A stretch of DNA of 64,000 nucleotides. It comes from Deefgea piscis (GTDB taxonomy: Bacteria > Pseudomonadota > Gammaproteobacteria > Burkholderiales > Chitinibacteraceae). The stretch spans positions 3,306,494-3,370,493 of the forward strand of contig NZ_CP054143.1 in NCBI RefSeq assembly GCF_013284055.1. Reading direction: 5' to 3'. Shown one piece after another: positions 28,896 through 37,915 of this stretch. A model generated the notes under the pieces. That model did not search any database, had not been told where the DNA came from, and saw nothing but the letters and a program-made list of their open reading frames with translations. How positions within the stretch are numbered: the stretch's first letter is position 1; the number at the start of each line of letters is the position of its first letter. A program made the position numbers and the translations under genes.

Positions 28896-31436
28896 TTAAA
28901 TAATCGGCTTAATCACGATGACCTTGCGCTCGTCCAATTGTGCTGGGCGAACTTGGTCGCGCGCCGGCACAAATTGCACATTCGGATCATGCGCTTCGCT
29001 ATTAATAAAGTGGGCAAAACGCGCCAATTGATCGGCATCGCTCAACGTGGTTTGCCATTCGCACTGATACTGGCTGCGGATAGTCGCCAAATCGTTTTCT
29101 AATTGTTCGGCAATCCCAAGCTTATCGTCCACAATCACCGACCGCAGATAATCCACGCCGCCTTCCATGCTTAATAACCAGCTGGCCGTGCGTTGCAATT
29201 TATCGGCAGTTGTCACGTAAAACATCATAAAGCGATCAAGATAACGCAATAAAGTCTCACGGTCTAAATCCGACGCCAGTAAATCGGCATGGCGCGGCTT
29301 CATACCGCCATTACCGCACACATACAAATTCCAACCGGCGTCTGTGGCGATAATGCCGACGTCTTTACCCTGCGCTTCAGCGCATTCGCGAGTGCAACCG
29401 GACACGCCAAATTTCATTTTATGCGGCGTGCGTATCCCTTTGTAACGATGCTCAAGTTCAACGCCCAAACCTACGCTGTCTTGCACACCAAACCGGCACC
29501 AAGTGCTGCCGACACAGGTTTTCACCATCCGCAATGATTTGGCATAGGCTTGGCCAGTTTCAAACCCAGCATCAATTAAGCGGCCCCAAATCGCCGGCAA
29601 ATCGCCTTTGTGCGCGCCAAACAAACCAATGCGCTGCGCGCCGGTTACTTTGGTATACAAGCCATAATCTTTAGCCACCGCCGCCAATGCCATCAAGCCT
29701 TCTGGCGTCACCTCGCCACCGGCCATACGCGGAATCACCGAATACGTACCGTCTTTTTGCATATTGCCTAAAAACACATCATTGGTGTCTTGCAACGGCG
29801 TATTGGCTGGCGAAAGCACATACTCACCCCAAGCACTGGCCAAAATCGAGCCAATCGTCGGTTTACACGTTTCACAGCCGTAGCCATGACCAAACTGAGC
29901 AATCGCCTCGTCAAAGGTTTTTACGCCAGCAACTTTAATCAGGTGGTACAAATCTTGGCGTGAATGCGGAAAATGCGCGCATAAATGATTTTTTACTTCC
30001 ACGCCATTGCGCGCCAATTCAGCGTTGAGTACCTGACTAATCAACGGCACACAGCCGCCACAACCGGTACCGGCCCCCGTTTCAGCCTTAATCGCAGCTA
30101 GCGTGTGATGCCCCGCTGCGACGGCATCGGCAATTTTTTGTTTACTCACGTCAAAGCACGAGCAAATCACTGCCGATGCCGGCAAGGCATCCACGCCCAA
30201 AGCCGGTTTGGCCCCAGCATAAGCTGGCAAAATCAACGCGTCTGGATGCTCGGGCACCGGCATTGCATTGAGCATCATTTGCAATAATTGGCCGTAATCG
30301 TCCACATCACCAATCAGCACCGCGCCCAATAGCGTGCTGCCATCTTGTGAGACAACGATTTTTTTATAAATCCCAGCTTGATCGTCTTGGAATACATAGC
30401 TGTGGCAACCGGGTGTGCGCCCTTGCGCGTCACCAATACTGCCGACTGAAACACCTAATAATTTTAACTTGGCGCTCATATCGGCGCCGGTAAAGGCATT
30501 GTCACGGCCCAATAAATGATCGACCGCCACTTGCGCCATTTTGTAGCCCGGCGCCACCAGACCAAAATACTGCCCCTGCCATGCCGCGCATTCACCAACC
30601 GCATAAATATCGGCATTGGACGTTTGGCAGTGATCATTAATCACCACCCCGCCACGCTCGGCAACTTCCAGCTGACCATAGCGTGCCAAATTGTCTTGCG
30701 GGCGAATCCCTGTCGAGAACACAATCACATCGGCTTCTAAATGGCTACCATCGGCAAACACCAAGCGATGCGCGGCGTGTTGTCCGCCATGCATTTGAAT
30801 ATCTGTGGTGTTTTTACCGGTATGCACCGTTACACCCATCGCCGTAATTTTACGGCGCAACATTTCGCCACCCATACGATCGAGCTGCTCGGCCATCAAC
30901 ACCGGCGCATATTCAACCACGTGCGTTGCCAAACCCAAGGCTTTGAGCGCACCTGCGGCCTCAAGGCCTAATAAACCGCCACCAATCACCACCCCACTTT
31001 TGGCCGATTTGGCCGCGTCTTCAATGGCATCCAAATCATCAATGGTGCGATACACAAAGCATTCATGATGCGCGCTACCTTGAATTGGCGGCACCCATGG
31101 ATACGAGCCCGTCGCCAGCACCAGCTTGTCATACGCGAGGGTTTGGCCTTTATTGGTCAATACCACTTTTTGCGCTGAATCGATATGCTTTACCGCTTCG
31201 CCAACGCAAACTTTAATGCCGTTTTTTTCAAAAAAGCCCGGTTTCACCAAAGACAAATCTTCATCAGTGTGGTGCGAAAAATAAGATGACAAATGCACTC
31301 GGTCATACGCCGTTCGCGATTCAGCACACAATACCGTGATGTCAAAATCAGCGGCATTGCCTTTATCGCACAGCTCTTCTAAAAACCGGTGTCCCACCAT
31401 CCCGTTGCCCACGACAACGATACGCGTTTTCGTCAT
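28896..31436 (-). CDS. nirB: Nitrite reductase (NADH) large subunit
   Basis: An 846-residue NirB. FAD/NAD(P) folds occupy the first 400 residues (VVVGNGMVGHRFLEEL; VIGGGLLGLEAA). A BFD-like [2Fe-2S] domain follows (CSCFD...GTGCGGCVP), then the ferredoxin-like and siroheme/[4Fe-4S] domains with CVGSTWC and GCTRECAEA ligands. It reduces nitrite to ammonium with NADH. It is transcribed with nirD, downstream of narK. Confidence 0.97.
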   Translation of the reverse strand: MTKTRIVVVGNGMVGHRFLEELCDKGNAADFDITVLCAESRTAYDRVHLSSYFSHHTDEDLSLVKPGFFEKNGIKVCVGEAVKHIDSAQKVVLTNKGQTLAYDKLVLATGSYPWVPPIQGSAHHECFVYRTIDDLDAIEDAAKSAKSGVVIGGGLLGLEAAGALKALGLATHVVEYAPVLMAEQLDRMGGEMLRRKITAMGVTVHTGKNTTDIQMHGGQHAAHRLVFADGSHLEADVIVFSTGIRPQDNLARYGQLEVAERGGVVINDHCQTSNADIYAVGECAAWQGQYFGLVAPGYKMAQVAVDHLLGRDNAFTGADMSAKLKLLGVSVGSIGDAQGRTPGCHSYVFQDDQAGIYKKIVVSQDGSTLLGAVLIGDVDDYGQLLQMMLNAMPVPEHPDALILPAYAGAKPALGVDALPASAVICSCFDVSKQKIADAVAAGHHTLAAIKAETGAGTGCGGCVPLISQVLNAELARNGVEVKNHLCAHFPHSRQDLYHLIKVAGVKTFDEAIAQFGHGYGCETCKPTIGSILASAWGEYVLSPANTPLQDTNDVFLGNMQKDGTYSVIPRMAGGEVTPEGLMALAAVAKDYGLYTKVTGAQRIGLFGAHKGDLPAIWGRLIDAGFETGQAYAKSLRMVKTCVGSTWCRFGVQDSVGLGVELEHRYKGIRTPHKMKFGVSGCTRECAEAQGKDVGIIATDAGWNLYVCGNGGMKPRHADLLASDLDRETLLRYLDRFMMFYVTTADKLQRTASWLLSMEGGVDYLRSVIVDDKLGIAEQLENDLATIRSQYQCEWQTTLSDADQLARFAHFINSEAHDPNVQFVPARDQVRPAQLDERKVIVIKPII

Positions 31437-31549
31437 TTCTACTCCTCACACCCCATCATCGGGCGATTTCAATCCATCACAATCGACTCGCACAACGCTC
31501 TATCTGCGCTGTACATCTATTGGTGATGCTCAGATTATGTATTGATCAT

Positions 31550-31722
31550 GGCTAAAGTATCGCGGCATTCCCTCTCCCTTGATGGGAGAGGGTTAGGGTG
31601 AGGGTGAAACTACGGAGTGCAGCTCAACACCCCCATCCCAGCCTTCCCCCATCAAGGGGGAAGGGGTTACAGTCGCGCCACTCAAGCATTGGCGATTTAA
31701 CGTATCAACACCCAACTTGAAC
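31550..31722 (+). repeat. Palindrome-pair repeat, copy A (REPIN-like)
   Basis: Two 9-bp perfect hairpins, CCCTCTCCC-TTGAT-GGGAGAGGG (31570-31592) and CCTTCCCCC-ATCAA-GGGGGAAGG (31642-31664), are separated by a 49-bp linker. Most of the element, and weaker flanking similarity on both sides, recurs in inverted orientation at 41348-41520. It fills the gap between nirB and narK, where no gene is present. It could be a mobile palindromic repeat pair; in RNA it would fold strongly. Confidence 0.85.
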
Positions 31723-31788
31723 ATCGTATATCTATTCGACGTATTGCCCGCTAAGCCAAAACACACATAGCCTAGATGGCAATACCTA

Positions 31789-33192
31789 CTAGCAAGGCAG
31801 CTCAGCTTTGGGGCTAGCGTAATAACGCCAAGTCATCCACACGCAGCTCACATAAAAAGCAATAAACGCATACAAGGCTAATTCTGGCCCGCCGCTGGCT
31901 TGCATCGACAAACCAAAACTTTGCGGAATAAAGAAACCACCATACGCACCAATCGCACTAATAAAGCCTGCAGCTGCCGCTGATTCTTGCATCCCACCCA
32001 AACGCGCTGCTTTTTGTGCCGCTTCATCAGCGCCCTTGGCTTCACGCATTCTGAGTGTGGCAAAAATCGTTGGAATCATCTTATACGTCGAGCCATTGCC
32101 CAAACCGGCAAAGGTAAACAGCAATAAAAACATGGCAAAAAAGCCTGGCCATGAACCACCACTCAACTGCCCATCAGCACCTAATTCGGGTAAGAACGCC
32201 AACACGCCCAACACAGAAAATGCCATCGCCATAAACACACCCAGAGTAACCTTAGCACCGCCAATTTTGTCGGAAATAATACCGCCTACTGGCCGTATTA
32301 ATGCCCCGATCAACGGTCCTAAAAAGGCATACTTCATGACGGCGACATCAGGAAACAAGGATTTAGTCAGCAAGGCAAATGCCCCTGCAAAGCCAATAAA
32401 ACTGCCAAAAGTACCGATATACAACCAGCACATCAGCCAATTGTGTTTGCGGCGAAAAATCACCGCTTGCTGCGCAAACGACGAGCGCGCATCGGCAATA
32501 TCATTCATGCCAAACCAAGCGGCAATCGACGCAATCGCAATCAATGGCACCCACATAAAGCCCGCGTTTTGTAGCCAAAGCGATTGCGCAGCACCGGCTT
32601 TAAGATAACTTTGCGCCTCACCACCAAAAGCGCCAAACAACGGCAAAGTGATCGCCAGCGGAATCAATAATTGCGCCAAAGAAACGCCCAAATTACCAAA
32701 CCCGGCGTTTAAACCATTGGCTGAGCCTTTTTGCGCCGTCGGGAAAAAATAACCAATATTGGCCATCGAGCTAGCAAAGTTGCCGCTACCCAAACCGCAA
32801 AGCAGCGCAATCACCAATAGCTCGGTGTAAGTCGTAGTTGGATCTTGCACCGCAAAGCCCAACCACAGCGCCGGAATCAACAACAGCGCGGTTGAAATCG
32901 CCGTCCATTTACGCCCGCCAAATCGTGCCGGCATAAACGAATAAAAAATCCGCAGCGTGGCGCCCGACAATTGCGGCAACGCCGTTAACATAAACAACTG
33001 CTCTTTACTAAAATTAAACCCTGCCGAATTCAGATTGAGCGCCACCACACTCCACAGCACTGAAATCACAAAACCCAAAGTCAAACAAGGAATCGAAATC
33101 GCCAAATTGCGTTTGGCCACCGACTGACCTTGCTCTTGCCAAAACACCGGATTTTCCGGCTCCCAACGCGTTAACACCGCACTTTTTGTCAT
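31789..33192 (-). CDS. narK: Nitrate/nitrite transporter NarK
   Basis: A 467-residue major facilitator protein with about twelve helices, starting MTKSAVLTRWEPENP at 33192 after AAGGA; the frame 33 bp upstream is ignored. The nitrate signature motifs are visible: GLGSGNFASSMANIGYFFP in helix 5 and FAGLGNGSTYKMIPTIF in helix 11. It imports nitrate (or exchanges it for nitrite) to feed NirBD. No assimilatory nitrate reductase gene is in the window. Confidence 0.94.
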   Translation of the reverse strand: MTKSAVLTRWEPENPVFWQEQGQSVAKRNLAISIPCLTLGFVISVLWSVVALNLNSAGFNFSKEQLFMLTALPQLSGATLRIFYSFMPARFGGRKWTAISTALLLIPALWLGFAVQDPTTTYTELLVIALLCGLGSGNFASSMANIGYFFPTAQKGSANGLNAGFGNLGVSLAQLLIPLAITLPLFGAFGGEAQSYLKAGAAQSLWLQNAGFMWVPLIAIASIAAWFGMNDIADARSSFAQQAVIFRRKHNWLMCWLYIGTFGSFIGFAGAFALLTKSLFPDVAVMKYAFLGPLIGALIRPVGGIISDKIGGAKVTLGVFMAMAFSVLGVLAFLPELGADGQLSGGSWPGFFAMFLLLFTFAGLGNGSTYKMIPTIFATLRMREAKGADEAAQKAARLGGMQESAAAAGFISAIGAYGGFFIPQSFGLSMQASGGPELALYAFIAFYVSCVWMTWRYYASPKAELPC

Positions 33193-33532
33193 GATTTTTT
33201 TCCTTTCATTTGCCAGCCGCACCATTCAATCAGCGGTATGCGGCCAACTATACGGCAAAAAAAAAGCGCCCCAAGGGCGCCAAAAGCAAAAACCTACCAC
33301 CAAAGCAATAGGGGTATTTCGTAGCAAAAACCAGTTATTCGCTCCAGCTAAGCAAATACCCGAATATGACCCCAGCATAAGCTCAGCACAGAGCTTGTTC
33401 CGTACAAAAACCCACCGCAAAGCCCTAACCCCATCGAGGTAGGCAGGAAATAATCACCAACATCCATTCGTTTGATTATGCGCAAACTCAAGACCGCAAA
33501 AATAATCTCGGCTCAGAATCAAAACCAAAAAA
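33193..33532 (-). promoter_or_regulatory. narK upstream region with leader terminator and candidate sites
   Basis: There is no gene here. Reading toward narK, TTGAT-TATG-CGCAA (33472-33485, plus strand) matches 8 of 10 FNR-box positions. A 6-bp hairpin AAGCTC-TGTGCT-GAGCTT with a hexaloop follows near 33378-33395, and a TACCCCT heptamer of NarL type lies at 33310-33316. About 70 bp before the narK ATG is GCGCCC-TTG-GGGCGC followed by nine T, a convincing intrinsic terminator. Inference: narK expression is controlled by read-through of this leader terminator. Confidence 0.5.
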
Positions 33533-34180
33533 TCAATCGTGCTCGGCCATTTGCGCGGATTCAATGACGCTCACCCCAGGCGCGGCGTTGAGTGCCGCGG
33601 CCAGCATGCTCGCGGCCACACGCTCAACCTTCACCGCCCGCCACGCCACTGGAATGCACGCCGCCAAATGCCGATTGAGCCATAAGCCGAATTCTTCCGC
33701 GCGGCGTCGATCAGGCCGCTCGCCAGCATCGAGCAAAGACGGCCGCACAATAATTAACGAGCCAAATCCCAAAGCACGTACATCGCGTTCAGCCTCGCCC
33801 TTGGTGCGCAGATACAAACCGCTAGCCTGTGCATTGGCGCCCAATGAAGAATTCAATACCAAGGTCGGTGTTGCTGCCTGATGCAAGCACTGGGCTGCCT
33901 GCAATACATAGTCGTAATCAACGCGCCGAAATGCCGCCGCCGAGCCAGCGATTTTGCGCGTGGTGCCCAGCGCACAAAGTGCCGCATCCACCTGCCACCA
34001 TGCGGCGTCATTGGGTAGCGCGTTAAAGTCGACAATGGGATTTTGCAATTTAATATGCGCCGTTAAGGCGCGCCGTGTTGGCGCGATCACCCTTGCGACA
34101 TCAGCGTGCGCCAAAGCCTGTTGCAATAATTGCTGACCAACCGCGCCGGTTGCCCCTAAAATCAAAAGCGTTTTTTGCAC
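33533..34180 (-). CDS. NAD(P)-binding Rossmann-fold protein (atypical SDR)
   Basis: About 215 residues. LLILGATGAVGQQLLQQAL is the N-terminal dinucleotide-binding motif; later ALGTTRKIAGS and the YLRTKGEAERDV block resemble the active-site Tyr/Lys region (YxxxK variant) of atypical short-chain dehydrogenases of the HTATIP2/YwnB type. The start is uncertain: a GTG at 34198 opens the frame, but AGAGG lies 8 bp before the GTG at 34180. Substrate unknown. Confidence 0.8.
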   Translation of the reverse strand: MQKTLLILGATGAVGQQLLQQALAHADVARVIAPTRRALTAHIKLQNPIVDFNALPNDAAWWQVDAALCALGTTRKIAGSAAAFRRVDYDYVLQAAQCLHQAATPTLVLNSSLGANAQASGLYLRTKGEAERDVRALGFGSLIIVRPSLLDAGERPDRRRAEEFGLWLNRHLAACIPVAWRAVKVERVAASMLAAALNAAPGVSVIESAQMAEHD

Positions 34181-34360
34181 CAATCCAACCTCTATCACTC
34201 AAACTCACTGCCTCACAAACAAACCGCAGCGCCAAGGTTACAGCGCGGCGCTACCGGCGTTACCGGCATACCCAGCACTTGGACACCCCGTTTCGCACTC
34301 AGTTGCAAGATTAAGCGACCGGCTGTGATACCCGCGTTTTTTTGTTCGTTCCCGTACGGT

Positions 34361-34591
34361 TTACAGTAAAAAAATCAAACATAACAACACCGCGGTAATC
34401 GCCAACAAACCATAAAATAATAACTGCGCCTTTTGCTGCGTTTTTTTTGCTTGCTCTAACAACGGGCGGCTATGTTCTAAATGCTTTTTCTGTAAATCCA
34501 TTGCCTCAAACTGTCTTTGTATTTGCAATTCTTGATTGGCTAATATTTTTTCTAGAATCGCGATGATATTTTTTTGCTCGGTATTTTCCAT
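34361..34591 (-). CDS. Small tail-anchored membrane protein, 76 aa
   Basis: Start at MENTEQKNIIAILEK (34591), 7 bp after GGGGAG; the frame opens eight codons earlier without a site. Residues 1-50 form a charged, Gln/Glu/Lys-rich coiled-coil-like stretch, and a single membrane helix (LLFYGLLAITAVLLCLIFLL) ends the protein. Topology is probably cytoplasmic domain with C-terminal anchor. Function not recognised. Confidence 0.65.
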   Translation of the reverse strand: MENTEQKNIIAILEKILANQELQIQRQFEAMDLQKKHLEHSRPLLEQAKKTQQKAQLLFYGLLAITAVLLCLIFLL

Positions 34592-34706
34592 ATCACTACT
34601 CCCCTTTGATTGCATATCGAATTAATGGCTTTAAAGCGCCCTAGGTTTTCTAGATCTACCCAGCTAACGCCGCCTGATTGCCCCAGTAGAGCCATAAAGA
34701 AAAAGA

Positions 34707-35057
34707 CTATTTTTCTGCCACAGCAAAACCGGCGCTGCCCGGTGCGACGACGGAGACAAACACCAAAGGCACTTGGCCGGTATTTAAAGCACCATGCACT
34801 TGCCCAGGGTTTGCAATGGCAATATCTCCGGCCTTGAGATGAGCAACAATACCGCCGCCTTGGTAATAATCAGCCTCGCCGGAAATCACCGTCCACGTAT
34901 CTTGGCCGTGCGGGTGAATATGGGCGGCGATGTCTTGCCCAGGATGGGCATGCCAAACCACCACCACTGCGTCTTTCGTTTCCTGCACCACAGAGCGTAT
35001 GGGTTCGCCGTTTGAAGGGCGAACATATTCTGATACCGGAAAGATTCTTGATTGCAT
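34707..35057 (-). CDS. Cupin-domain protein
   Basis: A 116-residue single cupin barrel. Motif 1 is WHAHPGQDIAAHIHPHGQDTWTVISGE, with the HxH metal ligands and Glu; motif 2 is NPGQVHGALN. The ATG at 35057 lies 6 bp after TGGAG, favouring it over the upstream ATGs at 35069 and 35063. Function beyond metal-dependent sugar or small-molecule binding cannot be predicted. Confidence 0.85.
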   Translation of the reverse strand: MQSRIFPVSEYVRPSNGEPIRSVVQETKDAVVVVWHAHPGQDIAAHIHPHGQDTWTVISGEADYYQGGGIVAHLKAGDIAIANPGQVHGALNTGQVPLVFVSVVAPGSAGFAVAEK

Positions 35058-35176
35058 CGCCATCTCCAATCATCGAGCGGGTTTAAAAAAACCGTGACAA
35101 AAAAAGAGTATCAAGCCTGCGAACTGCAGCGTGATGACCGCTGCGCGGCATTAGTCAATGGACAACTTCACCGTCG

Positions 35177-35938
35177 CTAGCGCCCCTGCTTGGCATAAGA
35201 AATCACATCGCCAATTGAATGCGCATCCGGTGCATAGCGCGCCATGCACCAACCGGATGCGGAAACAATGGCTGCGGTGATCAAAAAAGGCAACGCAGTA
35301 CGGCGAAGCGCAGTCTCAAGCCAATGCCGTGTTTCAAGCCCGCGAAGCCTGCGATAGAGGCTTGCCGATAACACACCGTCCACCACCAGTTCTGCAAAGA
35401 GTGCCGGCGCCGAGTAGATCATAAAAAGTGATGAAAACAGCATCGCCCCAACAAGAATCAAGGCTGCGAGCAAAATAGCGAAATCTTCCGATTCGGCGAC
35501 ACCACTAAGCGCTTCGCCAACGGCGCTAGCCGACTCATCGGTTGCCGGGACACTTGTCGATGACACATCAAACGAAGCACTCGCGCCCCCGCCGCCAAAT
35601 TCGCCGCCATTACCGCAGTAGACCGCCCCTGAATGCTCTGAACCAGAAGGTGCCAGCGTTGAAAGATCAGGAAAATCGGCGTAGTTATCCGCTCGCACTT
35701 TTAGCCAGAGCCACAACAAAAACAGGAACATCAAGTACGCCACGCCAAACGCCGCGAGATACCTAAGCCACATTTCGACAAAGCCAGCGCGAAGCAACAG
35801 ATAAGACGAGACAAAACCAGATGCACCAGTCAGCGTAACCAACAAGAACATGTGAAGCCGAGGGTAACTGCCTCGCTCAAGATGGCCTCGAACCCTTTGA
35901 ATCTCATGGTGGCGATTAAACAAAGACAATCTGCTCAT
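35177..35938 (-). CDS. Membrane protein of unknown function, 253 aa
   Basis: Start at the ATG of MSRLSLFNRHHEIQRVRGHL (35938); the frame opens with TTG four codons earlier. Two membrane helices (about residues 30-75) are followed by a soluble Gly/Ser-rich linker with CGNGGEFGGGGASASF, then two more helical membrane segments (about 155-190) and a final one near 225-245. The low-complexity linker is typical of a family of uncharacterised proteobacterial membrane proteins. I assign no role. Confidence 0.7.
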   Translation of the reverse strand: MSRLSLFNRHHEIQRVRGHLERGSYPRLHMFLLVTLTGASGFVSSYLLLRAGFVEMWLRYLAAFGVAYLMFLFLLWLWLKVRADNYADFPDLSTLAPSGSEHSGAVYCGNGGEFGGGGASASFDVSSTSVPATDESASAVGEALSGVAESEDFAILLAALILVGAMLFSSLFMIYSAPALFAELVVDGVLSASLYRRLRGLETRHWLETALRRTALPFLITAAIVSASGWCMARYAPDAHSIGDVISYAKQGR

Positions 35939-36014
35939 TGTGACGACCAAGGTTTAAATTCACAGCCCTGTGTGGCTTGATCGCGGCGCATCACTTGGCA
36001 TAATGACTTAAGCA

Positions 36015-36626
36015 TCAGCGTTTGGCCGTGGCCAGCGCCGCGCCGAAAAACATAAACGCGGTTGCAGCAAACTTGTTGATGATGCGACCGCCTCGCACGG
36101 ATACCAGCCAACCCTTGGCTCGTTGAGCAAAAATGGCATAAAGACTATGAATGAAGACAACCAAAGCACTGTAAGTCAGCACTAGGGTTGCAAATTGCAT
36201 TGAGTACCCTTGCTGTGGATCGATAAATTGTGGAAACACCGAGAGAAAGAAAAAAATCGCTTTTGGATTGGTCAGTTGCAAAGTAAGCCCGGCAAAAAAG
36301 CGCTGACTAAAACGAGCTTGGTGTGCCGACTGCTCAGCAAACTGAAAAGGCGGTGCGCGCCAAAGCCGAATACCGAGGTAAATCAGATAAGCAGCACCCA
36401 TCCATTTAACCAAATTAAAAGCCAGCGCCGAGGCCGCAAATAGCGCCCCCAGACTGGTTGCAGAAATAGCGGCGACGACAAGCGCGCCAAACGCAATCCC
36501 AAGAATGCCACCAAACGTGCCGCGCAAGCCGTAGCGCAAAGCATTAGTCAGCGTCATGACAACGCCGGGGCCAGGGCTAAATACCGTAACGGTCGCCATT
36601 AGCAAAAAAAGCGAATAAAGCTTCAT
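36015..36626 (-). CDS. LysE/RhtB-family amino acid exporter
   Basis: A 203-residue protein with about six helices, starting MKLYSLFLLMATVTVFSPGPG at 36626 with GGGG 6 bp upstream; the frame opens 16 codons earlier. The SPGPG motif near the N-terminus, the GIAFGALVVAA helix and LTNPKAIFFFLSVFPQFI are family hallmarks. It probably exports an amino acid such as homoserine, threonine or lysine; the substrate cannot be read from sequence. Confidence 0.88.
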   Translation of the reverse strand: MKLYSLFLLMATVTVFSPGPGVVMTLTNALRYGLRGTFGGILGIAFGALVVAAISATSLGALFAASALAFNLVKWMGAAYLIYLGIRLWRAPPFQFAEQSAHQARFSQRFFAGLTLQLTNPKAIFFFLSVFPQFIDPQQGYSMQFATLVLTYSALVVFIHSLYAIFAQRAKGWLVSVRGGRIINKFAATAFMFFGAALATAKR

Positions 36627-36938
36627 AAATAACCCCATGATACAAACCCAAAATACCCCTGCATTTAGGCGCATATCTTTGTTTGTGGCTGACGATGGAT
36701 GTTACCCCCGGATTGCAATGGCGTTCAATCATGCCAACGGCATTGCGCCTGAATGCACACACCAAAAAGGCTTATCACTTCGCTTTTATTTCTGTGCAAG
36801 AAATAAAAAACCCACCCTTGTTATTCCCACAAGGGTGAGTTGATTATTTTTTACTCAAGACCTACAAGCCGCATTGGTATTGGGTTTGATCGGGTTATCT
36901 ACCATTTATCCACAACGTTAACCTCAGAACTTGTGGAT
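36627..36938. other. Border of the mobile region: duplicated phage terminator and DnaA-box-like pair
   Basis: No gene is present. CACCCTTGT / ACAAGGGTG (36813-36821 / 36829-36837) flanked by A- and T-runs is a bidirectional terminator. After it comes TTATCCACA, a DnaA-box consensus match, paired with TTGTGGAT about 20 bp on. Both recur at 42968-42996 and just after 43060 in the prophage, so this is where the decayed duplicate of the phage lysis region begins. Confidence 0.6.
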
Positions 36939-37108
36939 TTAAAATATTCATCTAGCGCGAATTAGAGTGGCGTATTTACCGGATGAGCTTGGCGCTAGAT
37001 TCAGCCCCAACCGCACACCAGACGGATTGCACTCAAGCCAAATGCCTTTGTCACGCGGCTTGTTTACGCTCACCGCGATCGTCCACCCCCGCCGCCCAAA
37101 CTTTAGCC
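36939..37108 (-). pseudogene. Remnant of the phage lysis accessory gene (C-terminal part)
   Basis: In the frame ending TAA at 36939, the translation DKGIWLECNPSGVRLGLNLA lines up with EKGIWLERDLSRVRLGVDLA of the intact prophage gene at 43096-43662. The copy has two in-frame stops (one before DKG, one near its end) and lacks everything N-terminal. It lies in the same order, beside the M15 peptidase, as its intact counterpart. Confidence 0.75.
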
Positions 37109-37144
37109 ATCAAATGCAAATGACCGACGACATGGGCCGCTATT

Positions 37145-37579
37145 TCAGCGGGCGGTGCGCCATTTTTTGCGCTCAAAATGTGGGTAATCGGGTGTTTTCC
37201 AGCGCCCGCCCCAAGCCAAACCAAGGCGCTCGCCAATCGGGCCGAGGCATAAATAAAAAGCCAACTCGCGGGCGGTATTGCCCTGCAGATATTTGCCGTT
37301 TTCAAACACCCCCACATCCAGCGCCTCGGCGTCGCCATGCGCGGTGTCGGCCAAATCGGTATTGTGCGCGCTGTGCGTTACCCACGTGACCTTACGCCCG
37401 GGCTTAGTTCTCCCTTGCGCGTACAAGGCATTTTGCTCAGATTGCGGCCGCCAAGTGCAAACCAAACGCACCGCAAGCGCCGGATTTTGCTGCTGCAAAG
37501 CGGCATTGGCCTCTGCCACCAACTGCTCAGCCAACACACGAATACTGACATGCAAATCTTTGAGATCGCGACTCGACAT
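37145..37579 (-). CDS. M15-family peptidoglycan peptidase (second copy)
   Basis: A 144-residue protein, roughly 80% identical by eye to the prophage endolysin-like gene at 43659-44093 and sharing the start MSSR(D/E)LKDLH. The zinc-binding pattern of M15 peptidases is kept: SAHNTDL, HGDAEALDVGVF and WGGRWKTPDYPHFE. It is intact although its neighbour has decayed. It would cleave peptidoglycan cross-links or stem peptides if expressed; no promoter was identified. Confidence 0.85.
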   Translation of the reverse strand: MSSRDLKDLHVSIRVLAEQLVAEANAALQQQNPALAVRLVCTWRPQSEQNALYAQGRTKPGRKVTWVTHSAHNTDLADTAHGDAEALDVGVFENGKYLQGNTARELAFYLCLGPIGERLGLAWGGRWKTPDYPHFERKKWRTAR

Positions 37580-37915
37580 GATTTATCCCTATCAAAAAAG
37601 GCCAAATCAATGAATCAATCAACGCTGGCGGATTTACCGTCGTTAATTTGGCTGGCCGGATTTTTTTAAATAGCAGTCAAAACCATTACTTGCCAAGTTG
37701 CGCGCAACAAACGCCACAGCCCTACACCAACTCGAATCCACCATCCACCGCCGCTATGTCAACATACTCCAAGATTACAAACTCAAGATGCTCAAGCTAA
37801 AACGAATCGAAACCATCGCCGCCTATCAATACCACTACAGCAACCAACCGTTAGAGCATTATGCCGTGCAAATACCAGACAAGAAAAAGCCCGCAGTTGC
37901 GGGCTCAGAGAATAA
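37580..37915. other. Gene-poor gap with the terminator of the AAA ATPase gene
   Basis: GGCCAAAT near 37601 is complementary to ATTTGGC near 37645 across about 30 nt. Near the right side AGCCCGCA-GT-TGCGGGCT (37888-37905), followed on the minus strand by TTTTTCTT, terminates the gene that ends at 37916. A plus-strand frame here (from a TTG at 37698) enters the ATPase gene antisense and is not supported. Confidence 0.55.
37888..37905 (-). terminator. Terminator of the RloC-like gene
   Basis: An 8-bp perfect stem AGCCCGCA / TGCGGGCT with a T-rich tail on the minus strand, starting 11 bp after the stop codon. Confidence 0.85.

Noticed and set aside
33370..33400. Definite ANTAR (NasR) binding hairpin in the narK leader
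   Set aside because: The hexaloop has G at position 4 but not A at position 1, and no second hairpin was found; kept only as a possibility.
34199..34360. Possible small gene between the SDR gene and the tail-anchored protein gene
   Set aside because: Only short frames without ribosome sites; no recognisable protein.
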